Positions 11,290-23,179 of a stretch of 64,000 nt of DNA are shown here, one piece after another; within the stretch, counting starts at the first letter, position 1, and every line of letters begins with the position of its first letter. Where the stretch lies: assembly GCA_020726505.1 (NCBI GenBank), contig JAHLEZ010000032.1, positions 1-64,000 of the forward strand. Reading direction: 5' to 3'. This DNA comes from Leptodontidium sp. MPI-SDFR-AT-0119 (taxonomy: Eukaryota; Ascomycota; Leotiomycetes; Helotiales; Leptodontidiaceae). A program made the translations under genes and the position numbers. The notes under the pieces were generated by a model. The model was not told the DNA's origin and did not search any database. It saw nothing but the letters and a program-made list of their open reading frames with translations.

Positions 11290-12541
11290 CGCCACGGCGC
11301 AGAAGCTGATCGAACGCGTCGCCTTTCCATCTCAAAGCCTTCAACACTCTCGGCATTGTGACAGGCAGAGAACCGATTACATACTCAGTCACCTTAGGAG
11401 TAAGAACGGAACAGAACCTATACACGGCGGAACTCGCAGCGATGTCTATAGTAATAAAGCGGCTACTACAATGCCTGGTAAGAAGACAAGTCACGATTAT
11501 TTCAAGCAACCAGGGAGCCCTACTAGTAACTAGCTAACTAAGATATCAATCGGGACAAACTAGTATTAAAGAGATCTATAAGATAACTTCCGCACTAAGA
11601 AAGGGAGGCAATTTTATTTCCATAATATAGATCCCGTCTTAAGAGAGCTATAAACTAAGCAAGAGAGTAAAGGAAGCAGCACGACAAGCTATTAAGCCGG
11701 GTCGGATACTAGAAGGACGATACTACTAATCCAAATCTATAACTATAAACAACGCAAGAGTAAAAGAGGCAACAAAAACGCTACCGAACAAAGTGGGAAA
11801 GTATTCGAGAGAGATAGACACGGCACTACTAAGCAAGCACACTCGCACCCTTTATGACACCCTTAAGCGAAGGGAAGCCAGCGTATTAGCGCAGCTTCGA
11901 ACAGGAATGGCACGACTTAATAGATACCTCTACTAAATTAAAGCAACAGAATCGGATCAATGTAAATACGGCCAAGTAAGGGAAACCGTCAAGTATTTTC
12001 TCTTCCGATACGCGAGATAAGATATATACTAAACATAAATGTTAACACAAACAGTCACAAGGAGAGGCAACCTCTCTTTCTACTTAAGTAAGAAAGCACT
12101 ATCTAACCCGGAGACATAGACACTAAATATAGAAGTAGTACGAGCAACGATTAAGTTTGCCATTGCCACAGGACGACTAGACATAAACGTAGAACAAGCA
12201 ACTAATACCCCACAATAGTAAAACCTATCTCATTCTCTCACCCCGACTAACCCCTAGCACCCTCGTGTCCCTAGTAAGTCTCACTTTAGTTGCCGACAAT
12301 AAGATATTAAACACTTAGAGGAATAATCTTTAAGTTTACTTACTATTAACTATACACGAGACCTCGTTTAATTAAGGCAATTACTAAAAGTGGAAAACAC
12401 TAAAAGAGGCATTTTTATACGGGCTTTAAGAAGTCATAGAAACGCTAAACGAAGTAAATTATGTAATATAAACTAGGGCCCTTTAGGTTTAAAACCGGGC
12501 GAATAAACATCATTATCATTATAATCACTGATCATTATCAT
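11290..12541 (+). mobile_element. LINE A: 5'-truncated Tad-like non-LTR retrotransposon (RNase H and tail)
   Basis: The 3' part of a fungal LINE. The RNase H domain reads HLKAFNTLGIVTG, then NLYTAELAAM, VTIISSNQGALL and QSGQTSIKEIY. The C-terminal region reads RTGMARLNRYLYQI, SDQCKYGQ, NLSFYLSKKAL and IKFAIATGRLDINVEQ, all typical of Tad1-clade ORF2. Stops begin at about 11529 and fall where Gln or Trp is expected (RIP). It ends in a CATTATCATTATAATC-type AT-rich tail at about 12508-12541. No reverse transcriptase precedes it, so it is 5' truncated, as is usual for LINEs. Confidence 0.82.
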
Positions 12542-15500
12542 AAGGGACTAACCTTCCGGAGAAATCGAGAGATAGAGGAATCTTCCGAGACAATAGTAGA
12601 GAATTAAATAGCTCCGCAAGAGAGCGACACTATAAAGGTCCTATAGCCAGCTGATATAAAACGAGAAGCGCAAAGTGGGCCGACCCGCGTTCCGAACACG
12701 TTAATAAGAACGACAACGAATAAAGCTATTACAATAGAATTCTCTAACTCGTTAAGAACGTCAACGAATAAGATACGCAGGATCTTACCGGCACAAAAGC
12801 GAGCCAGAAAGGACACAGAAACTATAAGAGATATTAGTCGGGTCGGCGCCATCGAGTTTACCGGCCGAAATAGAGGCAAAGGGACATAGCTAAAGGAAGT
12901 GGCCTAACTAATTATAGAACTAAAAACAAGTCAAGAGGAGCTTAAGGTAGAACAGCGAACGTTAATAACATAGAATAGGGAACTTCAAGCAGTTAACCAC
13001 GAACTTAAGACACACACAAAGACGTTAATTGAGGAACTAGCGGAGGTCAAAACCTAACTCGTAGAAACCAGGGCACAGTTAGTAGATGTAATATCGATCT
13101 TAAGTAACTTTACGAGAATTAAATTAATAGGCGAATCCCTAGCGCTATCGTACGCGTTAATTCTCACAAGATTAAAAGGGTCGACTAACGGACCGCCGCC
13201 GCGAACTTACGTATTTGTTCTTACGAAGTTAATTAATATATTGTCTTTAATTAGTTAATACGTGGCTAGAGTAGCGCCTTCTTACACTCGATTGAGAGGC
13301 AGTATTCTCTTAGGTATAATTATCGACACACAAAGGATAAAAGATAAAACGGTTATTACTGTTAATAATATATCTAACACAGAGAAGCAGATTAAGGCAT
13401 TAATTTACGTAACTAATACCCTTAAAGATGTCTAAGTCGTGGGAATCTAAGTGCGAAGACAGAATATAAAGGTACTTACTTCTACTAAAAAAGAGGCCGC
13501 ACTCCTTTAAGTAAACGATAAGTAAGTTAACTAAGTATTCGAAGGGGTAAGAATAAGAGGCGAAGATTAACATCTAGTCAAAATAGATAATATAGTAAAA
13601 GTATTAGTAATTAACAATAATAACTACACTATTAAAGAAAGTTTCGCGGAGAGATTCTATATAAAGAATAGAGCGACCGCTATTATAAAGGCATTTTAGC
13701 TTTTTAAAGGGAATAAGTGTACCGGTTTAATAATAGTGTTTTTAACAAGCGAGGAAGAGGCACAGCAAATGATTAGTAACCGGCTAATTAAGGTTAGAGG
13801 CCAAATCACATTTACGAGTGAATTTCAGCAGGTGGCTAGACTTATAAGATACTACAATTATAACTAATACGGCCATTATTAATCAAGATATATATATAAC
13901 ACGACCTATAGTAAATACTTGTGTAATCATCGCACTGACTTATATACGTTTAGGGAAAAGAAATGCCCGGCTTATAGAGAGGCTTACGCAGTTACGGACC
14001 TAAGGTGCTTAATATATTAGAGAGAGAAAGCGAACTTGATTCAAGTAAACAGACACGCGGAGCCATAAACCCCGACGCTAGTATCGTATGTCTAAGTTAA
14101 TTGGAATATTATAAGCGAACGTAAGTAAGAGAAGAGAAGTATAACTAAGTATCCTTAACGATAGCTCGACGCAAGATTTTAAGCTGATAATAATTATAGA
14201 ACTTAATATTATAAACATAAATAGCGAGCTAATAGTGCACTAACACACTCACTAAACTATTGTCAGACTGTCACTGACTCGGGACGACTCAGTCATCCAC
14301 TTATTCAGATCTCTTATTTACGTTAATAAGAAAACAGAATTTAGACAAGTCCTTATCTTATCCCTAGATATCGTAGTAGTACTCCTACGAATTACTACGC
14401 AAAGGATCCTAGTAGTCTCAGTGTATATTCCTAGAGACGTATCGGCGTCACATAAATAAAATACTAGTGATTTGACCTATAAATTACACTTAATTACATT
14501 AGCGTAGGAAGAGGCAAAAGAAAAGTGGGGTGTAAACGTATAGTTATTTATAAGAGGAGATTTTAATAAACACGACTAACTATAGGGAGGTGACTCAGTT
14601 ACCTTGTCTTATCGCCAGGGGGAAGGCACCTCGATCTTAGAGTAAATAGGCGACCTTAGTATAAATAATATACTACTAAGGGGGACTAAGACATTTAAAG
14701 CCGGCCTAAATAAGACGACGATTGATCTGGCGCTAGCATTAGACGGACTACTCCGTAAGCTACTCAAATGCCAGATTCATAATATCGAGTATAGTTTAGA
14801 CTACTAGGCTATTACGTCGACATTTAGTGATCACAGAAGAGGAAATACAGAGTCGCCGAAGCTCAACTTCCGGAAAACAAACTAAGAGGCAGTCCGTAAG
14901 GATTTAAAGAAGTATATAAATCATACCTCAACTATTAACACTATTAAAGATCTAAAACATTAGACTAACACAATTATTCGCTATATATACGAAGTAACTA
15001 CTAAGCATACCCCTAAGACCCGGCCGTCTCTATATATAAAGGCGTAGTGGGACGAAGAGTTATTTATACTACGGTACAAGTATATTACTCTCCGTAATAG
15101 ATACACAAACTTTAATCGAAGTAAGGACTACTAGCCTTATATAAAAGCCTAAGTCAAAACAACGAAGCGCAGATTTTATAACGTTATCCGAGATAAAAAG
15201 AGACACTACTAATAGACCTTTTTAAAAGATCCCGATAATATTTAGAAGGCGGCGAAGTATCTCAAGCCTACGGAATCGGTATTTAGTGCTATCCCGTTAC
15301 TTATTAACAATAGAGGCAAGGTAAAGGAAGATACAAAAAAGGCAGTAGTATTATTAAATACCTTCTTCCCTCCGACGCCCTAAATTAAACTAAACACGAG
15401 CTTAAGGCAGGCGGCAAATACGCCTATCGAGGAAAACCTAGACTTTACGGTTAAGGAGGTAAGGTATATAGTTTAACGCGTTAAGCTATAGAAGGCACCC

Positions 15501-18345
15501 GGTGTGAACGGATTGCCTAATATAGTATAAAAGGAGGTTTAACTAGTACTCCAGAGGTGAATCGTTGCCATTTTTAATATATCGGTCAAGCTGGGAGCGA
15601 CACCAACAGTATTCAAAATTACACGTATACTGCCCTTACGAAAATCTGACAAGCCTGACTACACCGTACTAAAGGCATATCGACTGATCTCGTTGTTGTC
15701 TACGCTCAGAAAGATCTTAGAGCTAGTTATCGCCAGGCGGCTATTATATTAGGCAGAAACTCGAGGTCTCCTCCCTACTAATTAATTTGGGGCTAGGCCG
15801 GTGCATTCGTGCGAGTAAGCGCTCGTAATACTTATAGAAAAGATTAAAGAAGCTTAGAGTAAGGGGAAAATTCTTTCCTTAGTTAGTTTTGACGTTAAGG
15901 GAGTTTATAATAGAGTACTATGTGAAGTTATAGTAGACAGGTTAACAAGGAAAGGAATCCTAGCGAACGTAATATAATAAGTAAAATCTTTCTACTCAAA
16001 AAGGAGAGTTACTATAATAGTGAATAGAGTTAAAACGGAAGTAATAGACATTACCTTCTTAGGACTCCCGCAAGGGTCTCCGCTCTCCTTTATACTATAT
16101 ATCTTCTTTAATACCGACTTAGTCAAAGAAACGGTAGATAACCAGAAAGGAGCGATAGAGTTCGTGGACGATTATACTAAGTAGGTAGTCAGCGAGAGTG
16201 TCGAAGACAATATAGAGATCCTTCAAAATGAGGTAATCCCGAAAGCCCTTAAATGGGCGAGGGGTAGTGGAGCAATGTTCGAGGGAGATAAGATGACGCT
16301 GATGTATTTTACACTAACCCGGAGCTTTAAGAAGATTATACGACCAATATAGGCCTTGCGAATTGGAGACGCGGCGGTAGTACTATTAGAATCAGTAAAG
16401 TTACTAGGGGTTGTCTTTAATAGTGCGCTCACTTTTAAAGAATATGTGGCCAGAGTAGTCAAACGGGGTTGGCGGAGCGCCCGGGCGCTGTCACGGCTAT
16501 AGGGCATTAGACTAGCTACAGTACGACTATTGTACACTACTATAGTTACTCCTAGGACTGATTATGTAGTAATAGTATAGTTCTCGCCTTACTTAGGCAA
16601 AGCTATACCGGCGTAGATGCAGCGCCTGTTCGCACTAATCTAGCGGCTTAGTACTAAGGCGATCACGAATTACTTCCGTACGGTTTTAGAGGAGGTGGCA
16701 AGCTTAGAGGCGTACGTCCCTTTAACGGCGCTTCGACTAAGAGGAAAAGTTACTTGATTCTAAATAAAGGCGCACACACTCTCGAGAGTCAACTTAATGT
16801 GGGAGTTTCTACGTAAAGCCGTGCGGGCTAAGCCTAGTAGCCCGTATAAGTCCCTAATTATATATATAGCTTTGGCTATATTAATACTTATAAGAGATAT
16901 AAAGACGATTAACGCCTTTGTGATTCCCTTATAAGAACTATTACTAGAACGGATAGTCGATATTACGCGGGATAAGGAAAAAGTTATAAAGAGATACCTT
17001 AATTTATAGGAGATAAAAGTATAAATATTCACTGACAAATTAATAAAAAAAGGTAAGGTCGGTTATAATATAGTAATATAAGTAGATAATATTATAAGAA
17101 CCTACGTATAGTACACAATTAATATAAATGATAGAGTGAATATATATATAATAGAGCTAGGGGCTATTATAAAGGCAGTAGATTAAGCGAATATAATACT
17201 TAACGATGTCGCGGAGTCGCGAAGGGTTACTATTTACTTAGATAATATGTTAGCTCTCTAAGCCATCGCCAAGCCAAGACACTAAAGTGGCCAGGCATTC
17301 ATTCGACACATTACTAGAACTATATGGAATCGGGAAAGAAGTGGGAAGTACGGAAGGGGGTTTACAGTGGGTCTCGTACACCCCAAGTATTCTGCCTTAA
17401 CACTTGAGGAAGTTTATAGAGAAAATTCTAGAATTTCAGACTATTGATTAAAAAGATAACCTTACTGCCTTGTAAGGGTGTACGAGACCCACTACAAACC
17501 CCCTTACGTACATCCGACTGGCGTGGATCCTAAGCTACGCGGGGGTTCCAGGTAACGAGGCGGCTAATAAGCTAGCGGCCACAACCACAAGTCCCGAGAG
17601 CCGGGTTACGACTTTACTATAGTTCTAAGGCAAGTTTAAGTCGGTTGTAATAGGGAGGGTCAACTGGGCTCAATAGATTACGAGACTAATTAGTAAATAG
17701 ACTACAGGTAGACACCTTAAAATAGTCGACGTAGTATTACTAGGAAAGTATATTAGGCTCCTTTACGACATACTCTTAAGAGCGGAATCTCAAGTACTAT
17801 TACAATTACGTATTAAACACTTTAAACTTCGTGGCTTCCTAGCGAGGATTAAGGTTGCGAAGACTAATTAATGTGAGTGCAATTAAGGGAGGGAAAATAC
17901 GCGACATTTCCTCTTTTACTATTGACGATATTAATACTTACGGGGAGACATAATTATAAAAGGGAAGTGACGTTATAGTAATTTATTATATATATTAAGA
18001 GGGAGATCTTCCCACTTAAATCCTAATAAGTCGAGCCTTAATAAACCGATTAATAAGTAAAAACTAAACTTGACAATAATTAGAACCGTGATTAAATTTA
18101 CGTTAAAAACAAAGAGGCTAGGCCCGTATTCTCTAGTATCACTTTTACGAAACTCCTAGCGGTTTAAGGCATAAGGGACGAACAGAGTAAAGGAGCCCGA
18201 CAACGACTTAGGGGGCTATTAAATAAATCTTAGATCTCGTGGATAGAAGATTATGTAATTAGTTCAGTTTAGCTAAAAGTGGGGCTACATAGGGCCAGCG
18301 GCCTTGAACAACTAACTGGAATTCATTATTATTATCATTATCATT
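12542..18345 (+). mobile_element. LINE B: near full-length Tad-like non-LTR retrotransposon, RIP-inactivated
   Basis: About 5.8 kb. ORF1 (about 12600-14150) holds a coiled-coil region and a Cys-rich zinc-knuckle area near 13850-14020. ORF2 holds an AP endonuclease (GDFNKHD near 14565, SDHRRGN-like near 14830), a reverse transcriptase (15400-16700, with KAPGVNGLPN, SLVSFDVKGVYN, GLPQGSPLS and FVDDYTK at the catalytic site), RNase H (17020-17640) and a terminal CxC..H knuckle (about 17875-17920). Many TAG/TAA/TGA codons interrupt every domain, mostly at Gln or Trp positions. The 3' end is an ATT/ATC trinucleotide tail at about 18321-18345 that abuts F-box coding sequence. A 156-bp MITE sits inside at 17352-17507. 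LINE C (25686-27258) has a matching 3' end. Confidence 0.85.
17352..17507. mobile_element. 156-bp MITE inserted in LINE B
   Basis: Imperfect 32-bp terminal inverted repeats (left GGAAGGGGGTTTACAGTGGG.., right end reading inward GTAAGGGGGTTTGTAGTGGG..) share the inner block GTGGGTCTCGTACACCC. The insert is flanked by GTAC on both sides (17348-17351 and 17508-17511). LINE C carries the uninterrupted site with a single GTAC in the matching position, so this is a true insertion with a 4-bp target duplication. It has no coding capacity. Confidence 0.85.
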
Positions 18346-19454
18346 GACCTTCTCCCACTCTGGGACGTCAAAGATTTATCTCGTACTAGCAAAAGTGTGA
18401 GAGAAGCATGTATGCCATCCCTCTTCCGCTGTGTCGAGATTCCGTTCTCGACCGACGGGTTCAACAAACTCGAAAGCCTCATAAATACAGATGCTCGTTA
18501 CTACATTGTCTCGTTTACCTACGTAGTCCCGGAACTACTGAAACCTAGTAATATTCTCTCCTTCATACTGAACGGTCTGCTGGAATTGCGCTGACGCAGC
18601 TCCTATCTCGCGTAGAAATACTAGACTTCAGTTGCTTCAAGTACGATCTTTTGACTCCCGACAGCTATATGGAAACAGCGAAAGAGATATACGACGGGGG
18701 CAATAGGGCGAATGACTATCCTTCCTACATAGTTATTTACGAAACCTTACACGATATATGCGAGGAGCAGCGTAACATCGTGGACAACGGCGTTGACCTC
18801 TCGGTTTTATCGTCGACCTTTGGAGCACTTCCTCGACTGACGGAGGTGGGCTTGTCATTCTGCGAGGTGATAGAAGACGACTCGTCGCTGTCACCTTTCA
18901 CCGCAGGCATGACTACAGCAGAAGACTCCTATGGATACCATTTGCGAGTCGTGTCCGATGCTATCCAGAGTTCCAGAAATAGAGGCGCTGCGATCAATAC
19001 CGTCAGCTTATCGGGGTTCAACCTTCCGTATTACCATGAATGGGAGGTTCCCGAACTGAGTACCTTGTTAGAGTCTCTCGGCAAGCTGCTACAGTCTGTT
19101 CGGGTCATACGCCTGAGCGACTCGAGTTTTCCCCTGGAAGTACTGTCCCGTTGCGCACTAGATATTCATCAGCTTGATATGTGCTATATAGTAGTGAAAC
19201 GCAATGCTCTAGAGGACTTCCTAGAAACGAATAAGATATCCCTTCGTTCTATTGGCTTCCACGATGTCACGATCACTGAGTCAAGCCGACTGGTGAGCCC
19301 TTCCCGGCTGTCCTCAGATATGCTCTGCAAAATGATGAAAATTCCACAGTCCTCGTCGTGTCAAGCAGCTCTTTGTGGCTGCCTTCCCTTTCGGAAAGAA
19401 GGGTGGAGAATACTATTAAATAGTGACGATCACCCGCAACGATCGGAAACATAA
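18346..19454 (+). pseudogene. F-box-type protein, 5' end lost to LINE B, frameshifted
   Basis: The frame from 18351 reads PLWDVKDLSRTSKSVREACM, typical of the end of a fungal F-box, then SLFRCVEIPF, and reaches a stop at 18592-18594. The second frame (from about 18585) continues LLSRVEILDFSCF and on through EDSYGYHLRVVSDAIQ, INTVSLSGFNLPYY, VRVIRLSDS, NKISLRSIGFHDV, CKMMKIPQSSSC and CGCLPFRKEGWRILL, to a stop at 19452. This is the leucine-rich C-terminal body of ascomycete F-box proteins, which act as substrate receptors of SCF ubiquitin ligases. A one-base frameshift lies at about 18560-18590, and the first part of the F-box is missing because LINE B ends directly against it. No canonical intron reconciles the two frames. 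Confidence 0.72.
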
Positions 19455-19934
19455 GGGAGACAGCCTTCAAAGGCCCAACGGATTGTATACTAACACAGGG
19501 AGGACGTCATAACTGTCACTGGAATTTTTCACGAGGCGCTTAACTTGTTCCAACCTTAGTTTCCTTTTGATCGATTCGACTGCTTCTATAGTGTCCTAAA
19601 ACCTGATCTTTAAAATTATACTCAATTCCTACATTGTGCAATGTATAGTAGTATACCAATCTGGATACAAAGCACCAGATATATCACTGTGTGCGAGACA
19701 TCGGTTGTAGAAGTCTCAAGGACTGCAATAATAGATAGCACTTCTGGTATGCTTGAGCCAGAAATTGCGTCCGGTATGGAGATTTTGATCCGCGCTTTCG
19801 TGTTCCTGATAGGGAATCTGGAACACACCCGATCTCCAACTCTGGCTCATAGTATGCGACCTCGTCGACTTCTGCGCTTGGAATAGAAGTAGGAAGCTGC
19901 ATTTCTTGGCAGCTCTGATGGCAATAGGGAGCTA
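19455..19934. other. Intergenic region, possible minus-strand exon
   Basis: A 72-codon minus-strand frame (19684-19902) has protein-like composition, including VAYYEPELEIGCVP, but no family is recognised and no partner exon was found. The left boundary of HET cassette 1 follows at TA 19933-19934. Confidence 0.25.
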
Positions 19935-19986
19935 CAATAGAAGGCGAACTGGGTGTCGCTGGCTTTTTAGTTAATTATTTTAGCGG
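19935..19986 (+). repeat. Left terminal inverted repeat of HET cassette 1
   Basis: Starts CAATAGAAGGCG and ends TTATTTTAGCGG. Similarity to cassette 2 continues inward past 20000 (GGGGTC..AGACACTTGTG) and to about 20100, so the family terminus is probably 100-150 bp. Confidence 0.75.
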
Positions 19987-20477
19987 GGTCCATTCCAGAC
20001 ACTTGTGCTATGCATCCTTATCCCTATCCAGTTGTACCCAAGGTACCGCTGCTAATTATTATCGCAGACCGGAGCTAATTCTTATCTAGTCTACGTCTTA
20101 TATATAAGTTTATAAGTGTGTTATAATAATATTTAAAATTAATATCAAGGCAGAACTCTTAATATTTTTAATTTTGACTTATATTATTACAGTAACTTGC
20201 AAAATCAGCTTCCGATTCTCTGTCGAGGACGACAATAAAAACTTCTCGCAGAGTGATGGGGCACGAATTAGTGGATTAAAAGAGGAGATAGTAGTTGGAA
20301 ATCAAGAACGAGCCTTACCCGGCTAATAGCCCCTTTCACTCTTACTTTATTTAAATCTCGAGTGGATTCGCAGAACAAACGTCCCTGTCAGGGAATCTCT
20401 TTTGTTGATGGGCTAACTAATTATGGCCTAAGCTCCTCCTGTACCTAGCCTCACGAGCTCTCCAGCTCTTCTTCCTT

Positions 20478-22703
20478 CTATATAATCAATCTATTCATGA
20501 GTACTGGACCCTGCACGAGGCGCCTCCCCCCTTGACAATCCCCGAAGACAAACTCGTAATCCTCCTTCCCATTTTCCGCAACTTCCGGCATAAATACGCT
20601 ATCCAGCTCCTTGTGCCCATTCACAAAGCACTCCCCCACGAGCTCGCAAAATATCAGCGGCAAAACCGAATCATCCACTATTTCAAAGGGGCCATTTTTG
20701 CGCACGATGAAGGGCAGTCGGCTGCCTTTCAGCGCGATGACCATATCCCCGATCCTAGTATTTGTAGGTACTAGAGCGACGACTTTTTTGTCGGCCTTTT
20801 TCGAGGAACTCGAAGCATTGGAGGTGGTCTGCGTGTAGTTGGCTAGGGACCGCTCCTCTAGAACTGAAGATTCGTCGACGACGAGGTTGACTGCGCCGCT
20901 TGCATCGCCAGACCAGTGGACGGTGGTACGAGAACGGAGGAGCAGCATTTCTTCAATGGTGGGTTCCCCGGCCTGTTTAAGTGGCTGTGAGGGTTTCTGC
21001 TCCTCGAGCTTGGTGGGTGTCTTCGAGTGGCTCGCTTGGCTTCGTTGCTGGCCAGAGACCGGCTGCGCTTGCTTACCTTTACTAAGTTTGGAAAACAAGT
21101 TGGTCTTCAGGTAAGAATTCAAGGTTGTAGGCGGCATTTCCGGCAGGTTTAATCCAAACTTTGGATGTGTTTCCAGTTTTAAAATCGGTCCTTCTGTCTC
21201 TACTTCGCGCGAGGAACGGTAACTCCAAGAGAAGCCGATCGGATATGCCATCCAGAGGCTTATAATTTCTCTCTGTACGGCCGCCTCATTGTCGCTAAAA
21301 GTGTCATGAATACTTTGAAAGATCTCTTCGTCTCGCCCTGATAGGTGAATTTGCTGCGGCGTTGGCGCTACAATACGTCCGATTACTCTACCAACGCTAC
21401 TTAAGGTGTTCCGGGTCCAACAATGATTCTGGTGTACTTGATACTGTCGTCTTTCTTGAATCTCGTAATCTTCCTGCGCGAGGATGCTGAGAATTGTCCG
21501 CTGAGGACCAAGAGGCACACTCCAGTCGGCAACCCATGACTGCCACCGAGGAGTGGCATTCAAGGGGAACTGTCGTCTCTCAACATAGCTCAGCACATCG
21601 TATGACTGTGTTGAATAAATCAGGTATTGTGCGAAATCCGTATACAGCTGTACCATTGTCTTATTGTAATCAATAGCGATGCGATCATTGTTAAGATCGA
21701 TACCAGATGAGATACCGAGGACGGCATATATCTTATCTCTCGAATCCGAAGACTCCAATCGGCGTGCTCTCGAAAGAGTTGTTAAGATATGTGACCCTTT
21801 TCCGATGTTGTCCTGGACGTCATCAAACCAGGATGGAAGCAGATGATCCAACTTATTTTCCCTCAAAAATGCACATCGAGCAAGGAACATGTCAGCCACG
21901 TATTGAACCAAGGGTTTCTTTGAGAGGCTCCAACCGTACCGGTCGTTTAACCTTGGCCGGAGGAGGATGACCTTGCAAAATGAATCCCACGTAGTTTTCC
22001 GCCATCCGCATTGCACAAGAGGCCGCTTTGAGACGATGACTTCTTGGAACACCCAGACTCTTCGAAACCATGGGCGAGATAGCACGCTGATCTCCACATC
22101 GCTAATGTCACCTCTGAATTCAGCATCACCCGGTCGTTCGGCAACGGGTGCTCGATCGTTACACTCCCTCTCCAGAAAGTTCCACGCTGCCAAGAGAGTA
22201 TATCCACCGTTGTCAGCGCCGAGATAGATGACCGTTCTATCAGCTTTCGAATATATGTCCCGCATTATATAAACTTGATGATTGCGTTCCGTAAAGTCCA
22301 GTTGATTAATGCAAATGGCATCTGCCCAAATTTGTATAGGTTCCTCCTCGTCGCGGATATGAAGCAGTGCGTCGTAAAGATTAGATCCAATCAAGACTTG
22401 CTTCCGATCAATCCAGATAGTTTGTCTTTGGTCTCTTGTTTGCGAAGGTGTTCCCTAGACATAAGATAGTGCCGTGAAGTCAAGTGATGTAGAGAGAGTT
22501 GTATGGATCATGTTGCATTGTAGATATAGGTCGCCGCGTGGCGCTGGTTGGATCAACAGCAGACGAATAGAATCAGCATCTTCAAGTGCTTCATATGCGA
22601 ATTGGTTGCTTGCCAGCACATGATTTTCGAATTGGCTCGCAGCCTGCCCGTTTCCAGGCTGCGAACTGTACATTTGATCCTTGATCACTATCGAGGACTT
22701 CAT
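20478..22703 (-). pseudogene. HET-domain protein with one in-frame TAG at the LSYVWG tryptophan
   Basis: One 742-codon frame interrupted only by TAG at 22455-22457 (codon 83). The residues around it read LSYV-stop-G, exactly where HET domains have LSYVWG. Downstream are the rest of the domain (QIWADAICINQ, DRTVIYLGAD, RPWFRRVWVFQE, KIYAVLGI and WVADWS), a low-complexity Ser/Lys/Gln linker (RSQASHSKTPTK) and a C-terminal module (GDMVIALKGSRLPFIV, LVGECFVNG). The stop is TGG to TAG, equal to CpA to TpA on the other strand, the RIP change. Otherwise the gene is undamaged. A shorter protein could start at ATG 22394 but would lack the first HET block. The gene lies inside HET cassette 1, transcribed toward its left terminus. 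Readthrough or A-to-I editing of UAG to UGG is a possible rescue. Confidence 0.88.
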
Positions 22704-23124
22704 GGTCTAATGTAAATGACGCTCTTCGTCGTCCATCCGTCTGTTGTCAGAGCTAAGGAATGGAAAATAGAATGAGAAAAGTCCAGAAGGTTATCAGGCT
22801 GCCCGTTTTACATTTATCACGAGCCTTAGGACGAAGCTTACGTGGCTATATAAGGCTGTCATGTTGCCCTGCTACTATGGTTGTCAGAGGAGGCCTTCCA
22901 GGACGTGCGGGGGCGATAATTGCAGTATAGGAGTAGTAGAAGCTGATAACCTACGACATAATGTAATGAGTTTGATAGCATCTAGTAGCATAAGTACGAG
23001 GCGCAACGAAATACTATCGTTCTATATAATGGTCACGTGAGACTGCGAATATCCCATGACAGCTATCCCTGCACTGAGCAGGTAACTTGGAAGTACAACT
23101 GGGCAGAGTGCGCCAGCCACAAGT

Positions 23125-23177
23125 CCGCTAAAAATAATTAACTAAAAAACCAGCGATACCCAATTCGCCTTTTACTG
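23125..23177 (-). repeat. Right terminal inverted repeat of HET cassette 1
   Basis: Reads inward on the minus strand from CAGTAAAAGGCG to TTTTTAGCGG and matches the left terminus at 19935-19986. It is followed outward by TA 23178-23179. Confidence 0.78.
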
Positions 23178-23179
23178 TA

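Larger units (their letters stand above)
19935..23177. mobile_element. HET cassette 1: TIR-bounded 3.24-kb element carrying a HET gene
   Basis: The left terminal repeat (19935-19986, starting CAATAGAAGGCGAACTGGG) and the right terminal repeat (23125-23177, reading inward CAGTAAAAGGCGAATTGGG) match over about 52 bp and weakly beyond. Both are bordered outward by TA (19933-19934, 23178-23179), as in Tc1/mariner-type insertion. Apart from the ends, the only gene inside is the HET pseudogene 20478-22703; no transposase is seen, so it would be non-autonomous. The same termini flank a different HET gene at 28388-31492. Cassette 1 is scarcely RIP-mutated. Confidence 0.72.

Noticed and set aside
16760..17038. 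A 92-codon minus-strand frame in LINE B with a close counterpart on the plus strand in LINE C (26861-27133)
   Set aside because: Both are antisense to the same stretch of the LINE pol. RIP removes CpA and leaves TA-rich antisense frames open, so shared openness is expected without coding function.
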